The notes under the pieces were generated by a model. It did not search any database and was not told the DNA's origin. It saw nothing but the letters and a program-made list of their open reading frames with translations. Shown in pieces: positions 31,195 to 43,839 of a DNA stretch of 64,000 bases. The stretch is taken from assembly GCF_009727055.1 (NCBI RefSeq), contig NC_052354.1, forward strand, positions 43,517,701 to 43,581,700, written 5' to 3'. The first letter of the stretch is position 1. Each line of letters begins with the position of its first letter. Made by a program: the position numbers and the translations under genes. Origin of the DNA: Benincasa hispida (lineage: Eukaryota > Streptophyta > Magnoliopsida > Cucurbitales > Cucurbitaceae).

Positions 31195-33081
31195 TTGTAC
31201 CAAAGCATATTTCATAAACTGTGTAACTAGCATGCGTTTAATAAAACTTTAGAGAAATGCGTTGCTTGGAACTTTTGTAAAATAACCAACATAAAAGTAA
31301 CTGTCAATAAAGCATGGATTATTAAAATATTATAAACCATTTATAAATCATTTTAAATCACTCACAGGTCCTTCAAGTTTGCTTCCTTAAGGCTTGATAG
31401 GCTTTCCCAATGGAGTTGAACCTACACTTATAAGCATACTACTTAGTGTTACATTAGCCTTCCTTTTAGGCCTACTCATAAATCAAACTCACATGCCAAA
31501 CCATCACATTGTGCCTCCTACCATTCACTTTGAGGGTCAGACACTTAGCGAATTTGGAAGGATCGGGTGTCAAAAGAATGCACCCTTTGATCGCCCACAC
31601 TCCCCAAACTTAGAAAAATTTTGGAGCATCAAACTGCAGACTCAATTCCAACAATTCATAACTAAATTTCCAGAACTGATCTTCAAGAAAATTCCTTCTA
31701 CAAACTTTCTTAGATCAAGATAGAAACATTACCTTAAAATTTCAGCTCGAAATTCCTCGTCGTTTTATCTGGAGAATTCAAAAACTTCATCATTGGCCTC
31801 AATTCAAGCAGCTGTCTGCTTGTTTCAACAATTTCCAGTTAAAATTTCAAAAATATATAACTCGATTTTCAGGCCTCATCTTATAAAAAGTTTCATTCTA
31901 CAAGAGTTAACAATAATTACCTCAAAAGTTTAACTCGAAAATCTTCTTGATTCGTTCTGGAGCTTCAATTCTTCACTGATGGCCTAGATTCACCCGAGAA
32001 ACAAACCCTTCGTCTTTATTTTGCTCCTTCGGCCTTATTCCGGCGAGTTTTCCCTCCAGCAGCACAGCACAGCAAATAGACACACAGAGCTTTCGAATGC
32101 CACTGAAATTACACTAATAGCCCAAGTAATTTGTTCAAACCAATTAAATGAAGTCGACCTTTCTGCTTACCACCGCCCAAAATCCTGCAGGAAATCTCCT
32201 TGGGCCACTTAGCCACTAATGAAGATTAATGGCTGAGATTTGATTAAGCCATTTTCTTTCCACTCCATCACAGCACAATTCAGCATTAAATCTCATAGGA
32301 TAGCATGGTCTCCTCTTGGTTTCCATACTTAGCCAAAATTTGACCATTCTTTCCTACATAGCCATCCGAGAGTTCTCTTGTTCTTTAGTTTAATTTCTTT
32401 CTCCATCACTCCTAACCAAAACATAATCTCATTACAACTCATTGGAAGACATCACATAGCTTAACACTTGCTTACTTAAAGTAATTAGGGTTCGGGTTTT
32501 AACATTTGGGTAGGTCAAATATCAAAGTGATGGAGAGAGTGTTCATAGTAAGTAGGAGCGAGAAGTGCGACAGCATATCCCTCGGTCTCCCTCGTTAGGT
32601 TGAGTAAAGTTACTGCGCATCGCCTCGAGGCACCCTGGGAGTGTCCCCCTAAAGGATGGTAGTTTTGTGCAGTTCTTTATTTGAATCTCCTATAAAAGGA
32701 TAAGGTATCTTAGTCTCTTTTCTAATATGCTTCTTCCCTACGGTAGGCTCATTAGGGCGGGACTCTGGCACCGAAAGCGAGGGGTCACACTTACACGAAA
32801 TTGTTAAAGGTTAACAGTTTCTGGAATCGAAAAATAGTGGTTGTTAGGTTTCAGTTCCAAGAGTTGGTTCTGCCTAATGGTTTGAGAATGTCTCATCCCC
32901 AGCGAAAGGCGACTGATCACCCCACCAGTGACATTTGTCCTGCCTCACTGGGGCATCATTGCAAAATAGAAGTCTAATAACTTAGGGTACTTGAAACTGT
33001 TTTGCAAAACTGATTGGTTTAAAAGTGGTTTAGCAAATCTAATAAAGTTTTGTTCGTATTTTCAACAACTCTTTTTCAAAA
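31195..33081. repeat. Non-coding LTR-like sequence of unknown family
   Basis: 1.9 kb with no coding frame, present three times in the window (copy 2 at about 39778-41655, partial copy 3 at 52819-54185). Possible LTR marks are a TGTAAAACCCGAACCC start on the minus strand (about 32488-32502) and a TATAAAAGG box on the plus strand at 32691-32699, followed by pyrimidine-rich sequence. It borders copia gag at 33082. Confidence 0.45.
32691..32699 (+). promoter_or_regulatory. TATA-like box TATAAAAGG
   Basis: TATAAAAGG lies about 390 bp upstream of the copia gag Met. It is conserved in the other copies (about 41269 and 54051). It could be the promoter of an LTR whose borders I cannot fix. Confidence 0.35.
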
Positions 33082-35296
33082 ATGGCAACAACCACGTTGG
33101 CTTTGTGAGCACTCGAAAAACTAACTGGCGAATAATTTCGCAAACATGGAAACATATGAACAACGACGATCCTAATCATCGAGGATCTCATAGTTCGCTC
33201 TCAACGGAGGCTTGTCCTTTTATTCCAGCTCCAATGTCGCTCGAAATTGTTCGGAGGCATACGAGTGATGGATTGAGGGCGAATGAGAAGGCCCGATCCT
33301 ACATCTTGGCAAGTCTTTCTGAAGTCTTGACCAAGAAATATGAGCCTATGGTCTTAGCATGAGATCATGGAGTCCCTGCGACGGATGTTTGGACAACCGT
33401 ATGAAACTTTTTATGCATGGGGCTTTTAAATATATATTCAACTCCAAAATGGAAGAAGACACCTCTGTTCGTGAACATGTGCTTAACATGATGGTCCACT
33501 TTTAATGTGGCGAAGTTGAATGGGTCTACCATCGATGAAGGCCAGCCAGGTTAGCATAAATCCTGCATTCAATTGTCGGAGAGCTTCCTGCATTTGTTAG
33601 CAATGTTGATTCTTAACAAAGTGAGATATAACGTAACAACTCTCCTCAACGAGTTTGAGACCTACCCAATCCTTTTACTGAAAAGTAGGTAGGGCAAAGG
33701 AAGGGTGAGGCAAAATGTTTTAGCATTCATCCTCACGGGACATTTCCATTAGAGGTTCGACCCTCAGAACGAAGCTATGCGCCTCTACTTCTAACTCTAC
33801 AAAGGGGAAGAAGAAGAAACCAGGGTAGGTAAGGGAAAAGGAAGGCCACCTGCTAACCCCAATCGCCTGTCATACCCAAGGAGGCATTCACCAGTTGAAA
33901 ACAAAGGAAAGTCTTCCACTGCCAACAAGGATGGACACATGGAAGAGGGAAATTGTCCTCGGTCCTGAAAGAGAAGAAAGCAGCCAAGGCCGATAAAGGT
34001 AATATGATTACTAGTTCTTGAAACTTTTTTAGTGGAGAATGATGATTTACCCTGTGATAATCTGATCTTCGGGCGCCCACTAATCATGTTTGTTCTTCTT
34101 TTTTAGGGGATTAGATCTGGTGACAGCTGGAGGCCTGGGTGAAGATGATGATGCGAGTAGGCACCGGGCACGTTTTTCTCGGCACTGTGGCAATAGAGGG
34201 CTCCAAATTAGCTATTCACAGAAATAGGTTTTCTTATTTTGAATAGATGTATATATTGCTCCTAAAACTAAAAAGGAACCTTATTTCTGTAAAGTGTTTA
34301 TATTGCCATGTAAAATATACTGTCTCTTTAAGTGTGATAAAGCGTTATATTCATAAAGATGGAGTTTTTATTTGCACAGCAAAATCTGGAATCGAATTTA
34401 TAATGTGCTAAGGCCGTTACCATACCCTCCATAATCTGAATTGTTTAGAACTGTCGTAAACTCAATCAAAAACTCGGATGAATTTTCTCCAACAAAATGT
34501 CAACTTTGGCATCTAACGTTTAGGAACATCAAATCTTAATAGGAATTAAGGGATTGGTGAAGAATGGACTTCTATGATTAGAAAGAAAAATTCCTTTACT
34601 AGTGTGCGAGTCTTTTTAAGAGTAAGATAACTAACGACATTTTGACTGGAAAAGGTTATAGAGCCAAGGAGCCTCTTGAGTTAGTACATTCTGACGCTTT
34701 GGTGGTCCTATGAATGTGCGAGCACTCGGGTGGCTATGAGTATTTTATCAAGTTTTACTGATATTACTCCAGGTACGGGTATGTTTATCTTTGCAAACGG
34801 AAGTCTGAATCCTTTGAAAAGTTCAAGAGTTTCAAGGCCTGAAGTTGAAAATGCATTTGGATGACGGCCCACTTCTAAAACAACTTCGATCGACATCGAG
34901 GTGGATGAGTTTTTGGACTCGGATTCTAGGACTATTTGATAGAACATGGATCCATTTTCCAACTCTTAGCGTCGGGTACAACCTCAGCAGAGTGGTGTAG
35001 CGGAGAGGATATAGAACCTTGTTAGACATGGTTCGCTCGATGATGAGTTACGCTTCCCTTACCGAAACTCGTTTTGGGATTTCGCAGTGGAGACTGTAGT
35101 AATAGACATAACTCAACTAGTTCCCTCCAAGAGTAATTGCAAAAAACACTCTGGAGTTGTGGAATGGGTGTAAAGCTTAGTTTACGTCACTTCGCAATTT
35201 GGGGTTGCCCTCTGCTCAATGTGTTTGAGGCTTAATCCCAAGAAAGTTGAACACGATCGAGGTTATGCTCTTTATGCTACTCAAAGGTACATGCGA
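33082..35296 (+). pseudogene. gag-pol: Ty1/copia gag-protease-integrase remnant (copy 1)
   Basis: The frame starts with a Met followed by alternating Ala/Thr codons (33082), then stops and shifts within about 25 bases. The three frames between them show a UBN2-type gag (WKHMN ... EACPFIPAPMSLEIVR), a zinc-knuckle region near 33905-33960, a GATNHV-type protease or pre-integrase site near 34065-34095, and the integrase core at about 34660-35296 (EPLELVHSD, then a DSGF/EF region and KKVEH near the end). It stops at the 25-N run, so RT and RNase H are missing. Very frequent single-base insertions look like read errors. It is on the same strand as the outer copia LTRs and probably is its internal region, unless the block was misplaced. 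Confidence 0.65.
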
Positions 35297-35321
35297 NNNN
35301 NNNNNNNNNNNNNNNNNNNNN
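35297..35321. other. 25-N run
   Basis: Exactly 25 N, the same size as the runs at 43815 and 57458. Fixed-size runs are placeholders from gap-filling software, not measured gaps. Confidence 0.9.
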
Positions 35322-35443
35322 GATCACTCGCGGCTGAACTAGGGCAAGTGGGAGATTTTCTTGTACTGGGCTTTTATGCCCTAGTTTATTGTTTTGTACT
35401 AGTTTAATGTACACCCCACTTCGCTTTAGAACAAGTGGGAGAT
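35322..35443 (+). other. End of copia internal region with polypurine tract
   Basis: Non-coding tail with two aagtgggaga sequences. The second (35433-35442) directly precedes the LTR TGTTGGGG and is the typical copia polypurine tract that primes plus-strand synthesis. Confidence 0.75.
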
Positions 35444-36375
35444 TGTTGGGGTTGATGCCCTAAAGTCTCGTGCCCTGTAGTTTGTAAACAATTTGTACGA
35501 ACGCTTGTGTTGTATAATATATGATATTTTACTTCACATCTTGTATTTTTTTCAATTGCATGTTTTATTTGCTTTACCACAAACCAATAAACATAAAATC
35601 CCTGGTTATCTGTATGTAACTTAAGCATGTATGTGGTGAAATACAAGTGGATCATGTCATGAGAGATAACCAAAATGGTATGTAGTATATGGATATAGGA
35701 GGAAAACCTTATCCTGGTAACGCTACAGATGCGGCCCGCTTTGTGGAATGGTCACAAGTGTTGTGACTTGTCACAGATGGTCTGATCCTGATCATTCGTG
35801 TTGGACATGCGAGCGGGGGCCTCCTATACAAAGATTTTGTATAAGACCTGACCATGAAATGTTAACATCTCGTTATATAACACCGTTCATGATAGAGACT
35901 TCACTTCACTAGGATGACCATAGGTAACATGACCTTAATCCTGAGTGAGTTGGGAACTCCTGCCATTAAGGACGGTCCTTTGATTTGTATGGGTGCAATT
36001 GGCCAGGGCATCGATTCAAACATACCATTTTGGGGATTCGTCTGATTTGGGAGCTGGGAACTCAGCTGCACAAGATGGAATTTACTCTTTCCCCAATGTA
36101 GGGATAAATAAATAGATAGCTCCCTTAAGGGCTGATTCTGGGGCTTGAACGATATGGCGACACACACATTCTCTTGGCCCAAGAGGTGTTCACACATAGT
36201 TGGACTATGTTGTATTGTTCATTAGAGGAATCAGTGGTACTTAAGGAGTGAGATGTAACTATAGGGGCAAAATGATAATTTGGCCTAACTGCACTTACGA
36301 GCATCTGTGAAGGGTCATCGTACTCATGATTGGTTATATCCGATGGACACAGAAATATATCTATGGTAAGAAGAG
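35444..36375 (+). repeat. 3' LTR of the copia element, part 1
   Basis: It begins TGTTGGGGTTGATGCCC and is collinear with 5610-6545 of the 5' LTR. It is cut at AAGAG (36371-36375) by the TGATAACGG insertion. Parts 2 and 3 are 52250-52817 and 54187-54798. Confidence 0.85.
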
Positions 36376-36822
36376 TGATAACGGACAGAAATGCACGTTA
36401 TTACAGTGTTAAGTTATTAAACAATGAAGGTTTGCATTGATAAAATATGTCAGATTGCGTCCAAAAAGCATTAAGTTCATAACATTGCGATTGCATGCGT
36501 TCATCGCATAAAAAAAGTTAACTTTTGTATTTTTATGCAGAATATGCATTGACGCAAGGTAGAAAGTGCGATCACAAGAAATCAACGGTCGAGCGCAGCA
36601 TTACCGCAAGGCTTTGCGGTGATTTGTGCTCGTAAACATCTGCTCAAGAAGGATTGCCGCATAGAATCGGCACAACTTGGTGGGCGCATCTGGGTGAAAA
36701 GCATAATTAATCACGATGGGACATAAAGCTGATGACGGTCGAATCCGAATTAAGTTGACAAGCCACTAACGATAACAATTACATTCAGCTTTTCGGTGAC
36801 AAATATTCGGCGCATCAGTCAG

Positions 36823-36823
36823 N
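36823..36823. other. Single N marking a join
   Basis: A lone N separates the solo LTR (…cagtcag) from the start of the second 7-kb block (gcaagcc…). Confidence 0.9.
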
Positions 36824-37572
36824 GCAAGCCTCGAGGTACTCAAAAAGCCTACCATCGCGCTTCTCACATTTATGAATCAATAGAAAAGTACGTCCTTTCG
36901 TATGCGAATTCATCATTTCCTTGGGAACCTAAACGATTGGACTACTCTATTTGCAAAAAGAATTTGTCTTTTGTGTTTTATTCGGATGGGCGCAAGGTTA
37001 AGAATCAACGCGATGCTTCCATCAATGCAAATGCATCTTTGCAGAGGACGGGCAACAACGCATGTATCAACGTAACACACCCCTCAACTCAACACATTTC
37101 TGGAGAACGGGTGCACGGTATTTCTACTGGTGCAAGACTACCTTAACATAGTTCGTTTCTGCTAAGAACAAGCAATAAATACATACGAGTGCAACACACC
37201 CCTCAGCGCAATGCATTTGTGAAAGATGAACGCAAAGTGTCTCTTATTAGTACAAGATGCACCCATCATCGCAATGCATACTGGATGTGTTTTATTATGT
37301 ATAAAAAAAAAAATTTAAGTTTTTTTTTTCATCAACGTAACTCGCTAGGACTTTGTGGTAATCAATTTCTTCTAAACAACATTCACCAAAATTTAAGAAT
37401 AATGCATTTAATACAGAAAAGTAAGGAAATTAAAGAGAGCACGGAAATAAACGGAAGTGAATTAAATGAGAGTAATTTCATAAAGCAATAAAAACAAGTT
37501 TGAGGAAGCAATAAATAACAAAATTCATAGAGCAATAAAGAAGGTAATTAAGAAAGCAAGTAAACATAGAAT

Positions 37573-38064
37573 TTAGAGATATGGACCGGAAGACAGTTTT
37601 CCATGATGGACGCAATCCACACCTCCGCAGGCGGTCAAGCTTGCCTGCACAATGTCGTCAAGGACATTGCTCCTTCCCGTGAGATCCTGGGGCTTCGGAA
37701 TTACATGGCAGCGTTCCAGGTGTTCTATTGCGTAGTTCGGGTGCCAGTTGCCCAACTTGGATCTCCAAGTTTCTGATTAAAGACGTCTGCGATTGCATTA
37801 TAGCACCATTTTTCTCAATATATTGCTTAAGCAGGGTCTCCAATGAATTTCCAGAGGTGTTTGAGGAGGATGGTTGGTTTTGCGGTTGTCTCTGATGACC
37901 TTGATTCTGGTTTTGGTGAAAAGGTGAAGGGTTTCCTTGATTCTCGGAGTTGCTGTTCTAATGGTTACTTGGCCCACCTTGGTTATGATTTCCTCCCCAA
38001 CTGAAGTTAGGGTGATTCCTCCAACCAGGATCATTGCGTTGTTTTGGACAGAATAGACAAACAC
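37573..38064 (-). pseudogene. gag: Gag-only Athila-like gag C-terminus (copy 2)
   Basis: LKQYIEKNGAIMQSQTSLI, VGQLAPELRNRTPGTLP, SHGKEQCP stop, with an upstream NHQ/QNQ-rich linker in another frame. It carries the same deletion junction to 3' UTR sequence at about 38033 as copy 1. Confidence 0.75.
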
Positions 38065-38464
38065 TTAGTCAGAATTTTGAAAAGAATGTTTGAGCAGAAT
38101 TTTGAAGGATAAAAGGTAAAGCAGTACTAGTGCTATGAATTATCTAAGTGTTAGTCAGAAAATACAAAGTGTGGGAAATGTTTCTAACGTATGCATATAA
38201 TTCATCATGGCAGCACAATTAATAACGCAAAATAAAAGATAAAGAACATCGCAATAATTGATAAAGGATGATAAAGAATAGGCTAATGCATATGGAAAGA
38301 ATTGTTACTCAGTTGTATTAAAAATTAACCAAGTATGCAAAGAATTACAAATAACACAATACAAAATTTGGGCATGTACAAAGAATCAAGTAACAGCTTC
38401 TATACATAGAAAATAATGCATGCAATAAAAATAAAAGAATGACCGCAATAAAAAAAATGTAAAG

Positions 38465-39540
38465 TTATTGAGGAGGAGGTTCAGGTGGAGGGTTTTGATG
38501 AGGTACGCGTGGAGCTTATTTAAAATGCAGATGGTGCTGAAGATGCGGAGGCACCATGGGACTATGTAGATACGCTGTTAAAAAGTTGAAGTACTCATGG
38601 TTGCGCTCTACTAATTTCCTTTGATTTAGGTGGATCGTGTAAATGTTGCGTTGACTATTGATCATCACCTGCCTTGTCATAGCTGCATTGCGTTGCAAAT
38701 CTTCTAGTCGCTCGTTTACCTCATTTATTCGTTGGCAGAAATAATCATGTTGATGAGAAAGAAGAGAACGCATATCAGCAAGTTCAGCAGCTAAAGTGGC
38801 AATGGTGGGTTGTGCCTGCGATGTTTCGCCATCAACGTTTTGGGGTTGGGCAGAAGTTCCTTTACCCAAATTGCATGGGTCATCAACATGCGGCAGTGGA
38901 AGGGAAAATTGAGATGAAGATGAAGGGAAGGATGGAACTACCGGATATGCATTGGGTGAATCAGGAGCAAGGAGAAGGTTGGTAAATGTTCGGGAAGTGG
39001 GGAAGGAGGTTCTACAGGAGGGCTTGGAAGGCGGATGATCAAAGGCAAAGGGTCCAAGGGTTCAGGATTTTGCGGTGATGGTTCTTGGACTTTCTCCTTT
39101 CCTTTGTCAACCTTGCATTGTTTCTTTGGTTTCGGCTGTTGCGGCGCATTTAAGTTGATCATAGGTCTTTGTCAACCTTGAATCTGTCTTGCGATCAACT
39201 GGCCCACGTCTATTAGAATGTCGCATGCGATGCAGTATGCGGCCATGACTCTATCCCTCGAAATGGTTTTGTCATGTGAGTAGGGATGAGTCGCCATTTC
39301 ACCAAATATACCCAAAGCCGCGCCTCCGGAAGCAATGTCTTGGACGCAAGGTTCTGATGCTTTTTTAAGGAACCCGACCACTGAGTGCCCGGTTGAGTTA
39401 ATACCTTTAGCGCATTCATTTGTTCTTCGTTGTAGGATCATTAATGATTTTATTACCCGACACATCCAGGATGTCCTTCATCTGATATAATTCATTGATG
39501 TCCTTTGCACTGAAAAGACACCACTTCCCCTTTCATGGTC
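38465..39540 (-). pseudogene. PF20167-like ORF C-terminal part (copy 2)
   Basis: The clearest copy. Reading leftward: ILQRRTNECAKGINSTGHS, a segment with TISRDRVMAAYCIACDILI and DVGQLIARQIQG (39172-39465), a Lys/Pro-rich linker MINLNAPQQPKPKKQ with SPPVEPPSPLPEHLP (38938-39162), then a coiled-coil segment LAAELADMRSLLSHQHDYF, RINEVNERLEDLQRNAAM and NIYTIHLNQRKLVERNHEYF (38516-38869). The order core, Pro-rich linker, coiled coil is typical of proteins with the putative plant transposon domain. Frames shift at 39165 and about 38900. Confidence 0.65.
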
Positions 39541-41655
39541 ACTGTAACGCAAAAAACTATACAATGATGCATGCAAGGTACAAATCCATGTGATACTACT
39601 TCTAGATATGCGTTAATTAACAATGTTCTTGTAGTATGCTGTGCGTTGTCACAAGTTTCCTTGCATTGAAACCAAGTATAATTTCACTGCAAGTTTCTCA
39701 GTATGATCCGAGGTCGAACACAGGACTATTTGAGGTTATTATGTTATGCTTGTGATACATGCGACTAGGGGTTTCAACCATTGTACCAAAGCATATTTCA
39801 TAAACTGTGTAACTAGCATGCGTTTATAAACTTTAGAGAAATGCGTTGCTTGGAACTTTTGTAAAATAACCAACATAAAAGTAACTGTCAATAAAGCATG
39901 GATTATTAAAATATTATAAACCATTTATAAATCATTTAAAATCACTCACAGGTCCTTCAAGTTTGCTTCCTTAAGGCTTGATAGGCTTTCCAATGGAGTT
40001 GAACCTACACTTATAAGCATACTACTTAGTGTTTACATTAGCCTTCCTTTTAGGCCTACTCATAAATCAAACTCACATGCCAAACCATCACATTGTGCCT
40101 CCTACCATTCACTTTGAGGGTCAGACACTTAGCGAATTTGGAAGGATCGGGTGTCAAAAGAAAATGCACCCTTTGATCGCCCACACTCCCCAAACTTAGA
40201 AAAATTTTGGAGCATCAAACTGCAGACTCAATTCCAACAATTCATAACTAAATTTCCAGAACTGATCTCAAGAAAATTCCTTCTACAAACTTTCTTAGAT
40301 CAAGAATAGAAACATTACCTTAAAATTTCAGCTCGAAATTCCTCGTCGTTTTATCTGGAGATTCAAAACTTCATCATTGGCCTCAATTCAAGCAGCTGTC
40401 TGCTTGTTCAACAATTTCCAGTTAAAATTTCAAAAATATATAACTCGATTTTCAGCCTCATCTTAAAAAAGTTTCATTCTACAAGAGTTAACAATATTAC
40501 CTCAAAAGTTTAACTCGAAAATCTTCTTGATTCGTTCTGGAGCTTCAATTCTTCACTGATGGCCTAGATTCACCCGAGAAACAAACCCTTCGTCTTTATT
40601 TTGCTCCTTCGGCCTTATTCCGGCGAGTTTTCCCTCCAGCAGCACAGACAGCAAATAGACACACAGAGCTTTCGAATGCCACTGAAATTACACTAATAGC
40701 CCAAGTAATTTGTTCAAACCAATTAAATGAAGTCGACCTTTCTGCTTACCACCGCCCAAAATCCTGCAGGAAATCTCCTTGGGCCACTTAGCCACTAATG
40801 AAGATTAATGGCTGAGATTTGATTAAGCCATTTTCTTTCCACTCCATCACAGCACAATTCAGCATTAAATCTCATAGGATAGCATGGTCTCCTCTTGGTT
40901 TCCCATACTTAGCCAAAATTTGACCATTCTTTCCTACATAGCCATCCGAGAGTTCTCTGTTCTTTAGTTTAATTTCTTTCTCCATCACTCCTAACCAAAA
41001 ACATAATCTCATTACAACTCATTGGAAGACATCACATAGCTTAACACTTGCTTACTTAAAGTAATTAGGGTTCGGGTTTTTACATTTGGGTAGGTCAATA
41101 TCAAAGTGGATGGAGAGAGTGTTCATAGTAAGTAGGAGCGAGAAGTGCGACAGCATATCCCTCGGTCTCCCTCGTTAGGTTGAGTAAAGTTACTGCGCAT
41201 CGCCTCGAGGCACCCTGGGAGTGTCCCCCTAAAGGATGGTAGTTTTGTGCAGTTCTTTATTTGATCTCCTATAAAAGGATAAGGTATCTTAGTCTCTTTT
41301 CTAATATGCTTCTTCCCTACGGTAGGCTCATTAGGGCGGGACTCTGGCACCGAAAGCGAGGGGTCACACTTACACGAAATTGTTAAAGGTTAACAGTTCT
41401 GGACGAAAAATAGTGGTTGTTAGGTTTCAGTTCCAAGAGTTGGTTCTGCCTAATGGTTGAGAATGTCTCATCCCAGCGAAAGGGCGACTGATCACCCCAC
41501 CAGTGAACATTTGTCCTGCCTCACTGGGGCATCATTGCAAAATAGAAGTCTATAACTTAGGGTACTTGAAACTGTTTTGCAAAACTGATTGGTTTAAAAG
41601 TGGTTTAGCAAAATCTAATAAAGTTTTGTTCGTATTTTCAACAACTCTTTTTCAA

Positions 41656-43814
41656 ATGGCAACAACCACGTTGGCTTTGTGAGCACCGAAAAACTAACTG
41701 GCGATAATTTCGCAACATGGAAACATATGAACACGACGATCCTAATCATCGAGATCTCATGTTCGCTCTCACGGAGGCTTGTCCTTTTATTCCAGCTCCA
41801 ATGTCGCTCGAAATTGTTCGGAGCATACGAGTGATGGATGAGGGCGAATGAGAAGGCCCGATCTACATCTTGGCAAGTCTTTCTGAGTCTTGACCAAGAA
41901 ATATGAGCCTATGGTCTTTAGCATGAGATCATGGAGTCCCTGCGACGGATGTTTGGACAACCGTATGAAACTTTTTATGCATGGGCTTTTAAATATATAT
42001 TCAACTCCAAAATGGAAGAAGACACCTCTGTTCGTGAACATGTGCTTAACATGATGGTCCACTTTAATGTGGCGAAGTTGAATGGTCTACCATCGATGAA
42101 GGCAGCCAGGTTAGCATAATCCTGCATTCATTGTCGGAGAGCTTCCTGCATTTGTTAGCAATGTGATTCTTAACAAAGTGAGATATAACGTAACAACTCT
42201 CCTCAAGAGTTTGCAGACCTACCAATCTTTACTGAAAAGTAAGGAGAGGAAGAAGGGTGAGGCAAATGTTGTTCATCCTCCAGGACATTCCATAGAGGTT
42301 CGACCTCAGAACGAAGTATGCGCCTTCTACTTCTAACTCTACAAAGGGGAAGAAGAAGAAGGGTGGTAAGGGAAAAGGAAGGCACCTGCTAACCCATCGC
42401 CTGTCATCCCAAGGAGGCATTCACCAGTTGAAAAAGGAAAGTGTTTCCACTGCAACAAGGATGGACAACTGGAAGAAGGAATTGTCCTCGGTCTCTGAAA
42501 GAGAAGAAAGCAGCCAAGGCCGATAAAGGTAAATATGATTTACTAGTTCTTGAAACTTTTTTAGTGGAGAATGATGATTCTGCTGGATAATTGATTTCGG
42601 GCGCCACTAATCATGTTTGTTCTTCTTTTTAGGGGATTAGATCTTGGTGACAGCTGGAGGCTGGTGAGATGAATGATGCGAGTAGGCACCGGCACGTTTT
42701 CTCGGCTGTGGCAATAAGAGGGCTCAAATTAGCTTTACAGAAATAGGTTTCTTATTTTGAATAGATGTATATATTGTTCCTAAACTAAAAAGGAACCTTA
42801 TTTCTTAAGTGTTTTATTGCAATGTAAATATACTGTCTCTTTTAATGTGATAAGCGTTTATTCATAAAGATGGAGTTTTTATTTGCACAGGCCAAAATCT
42901 GGAAATCGAATTTATATGTGCTAAGGCCGTTACCATTACCCTCCATAATACTGAATTGTTTTAGAACTGTCGTAAACTCAATCAAAAATCGATGAATCTC
43001 CAAACAAAATGGTCAACTTTGGCATCTAACGTTTAGGCAACACAATCTCTAATAGGAATTAAGGGATTGGTGAAGAATGGACTTCTAATGATTAGAAAGA
43101 AAATTCTTTACTAGTGTGCGAGTCTTTTTAAGAGTAAGATAACCTTAACGACATTTTGACTGGAAAAGGATAGAGCCAAGGAGCCTCATTGAGTTAGTAC
43201 ATTCTGACGCTTTTGTGGTCCTATGAATGTGCGAGCACTCGGGTGGCTATGAGTATTTTATCAAGTTTTACTGATGAATTACTCCAGGTACGGTATGTTT
43301 ATCTTTGCAACCGGAAGTCTGAATCCTTTGAAAAGTTCAAAGAGTTTCAAGGCCTGAAGTTGGAAAATGCATTTGGCATGACGGCATTCTAAAACAACTT
43401 CGATCTGACATCGAGTGGATGAGTTTTTGGACTCGGCATTCTAGGACTATTTGATAAGAACATGGAATCCATTTCCCAACTCTAGCGTCGGGTACACCTC
43501 AGCAGAGTTGGTGTAGCGGGAGAGGATATAGAACCTTGTTAGAACATGGTTCGCTCGATGATGAGTTTACGCTTCCTTTACCGAAACTCGTTTTTTGGGA
43601 TTTCGCAGTGGAGACTGTAGTAATAGACATAACTCAACTATGTTCCCCTCCAAGAGTATTGCAAAAAAACACTCTGGAGTGTGGAATGGGTGTAAAGCAT
43701 TAGTTACGTCACTCCGCAATTTGGGGTGCTCTGCTCATGTGTTTGAGGCTTAATCCCAAGAAAGTTGAACACGATCGAGGTTATGCTCTTTATGCTACTC
43801 AAAGGTACATGCGA
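41656..43814 (+). pseudogene. gag-pol: Ty1/copia gag-protease-integrase remnant (copy 2)
   Basis: From the Met at 41656: UBN2-type gag (NFATWKHMNT, then FALTEACPFIPAPMS across a frameshift; SLRRMFGQPYETFYAWAFKYI and VREHVLNMMVHFNVAKLNGL at 41931-42119), a CCHC zinc knuckle (KCFHCNKDG, about 42440-42475), a protease-type D-F-G-A-T-N-H-V site (about 42580-42625, with the usual Ser replaced by Phe and a shift), then the integrase core from about 43160 (EPLELVHSD-type start, GGYEYFI, second Asp region near 43400, KKVEH near 43765). It ends at 25 N. Less error-ridden than copy 1 but still frameshifted. Confidence 0.7.
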
Positions 43815-43839
43815 NNNNNNNNNNNNNNNNNNNNNNNNN
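43815..43839. other. 25-N run
   Basis: Exactly 25 N after the second block, matching the run after the first. Confidence 0.9.

Larger units (their letters stand above)
28244..35296. repeat. 7-kb block, copy 1 (pasted again at 36824-43814)
   Basis: The block starts gcaagcctcgaggtactcaa and ends aggtacatgcga before 25 N. The second copy starts and ends on exactly the same bases and is also followed by 25 N. Differences are mostly single-base insertions or deletions, often in homopolymers, which is the error profile of uncorrected long reads. Copy 1 carries more insertions, especially in 33.0-35.3 kb. Contents: gag-only tail, PF20167-like ORF, a piece of Athila LTR, unidentified LTR-like DNA and copia gag-protease-integrase. 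Confidence 0.9.
36824..43814. repeat. 7-kb block, copy 2
   Basis: It has the same start and end bases as 28244-35296 and is 62 bp shorter net. Contents in order: gag-only tail (36926-38033), 3' UTR (38034-38464), PF20167-like ORF (38465-39540), LTR fragment (39591-39778), non-coding LTR-like DNA (to 41655) and copia gag-protease-integrase (41656-43814). It retains longer frames than copy 1, so it is the better-corrected version. Confidence 0.9.

Noticed and set aside
31394..31723. 109-codon plus-strand frame with a hydrophobic start
   Set aside because: In LTR-like non-coding DNA; the frame is not kept in the full length of copies 2 and 3 and has no known domain.
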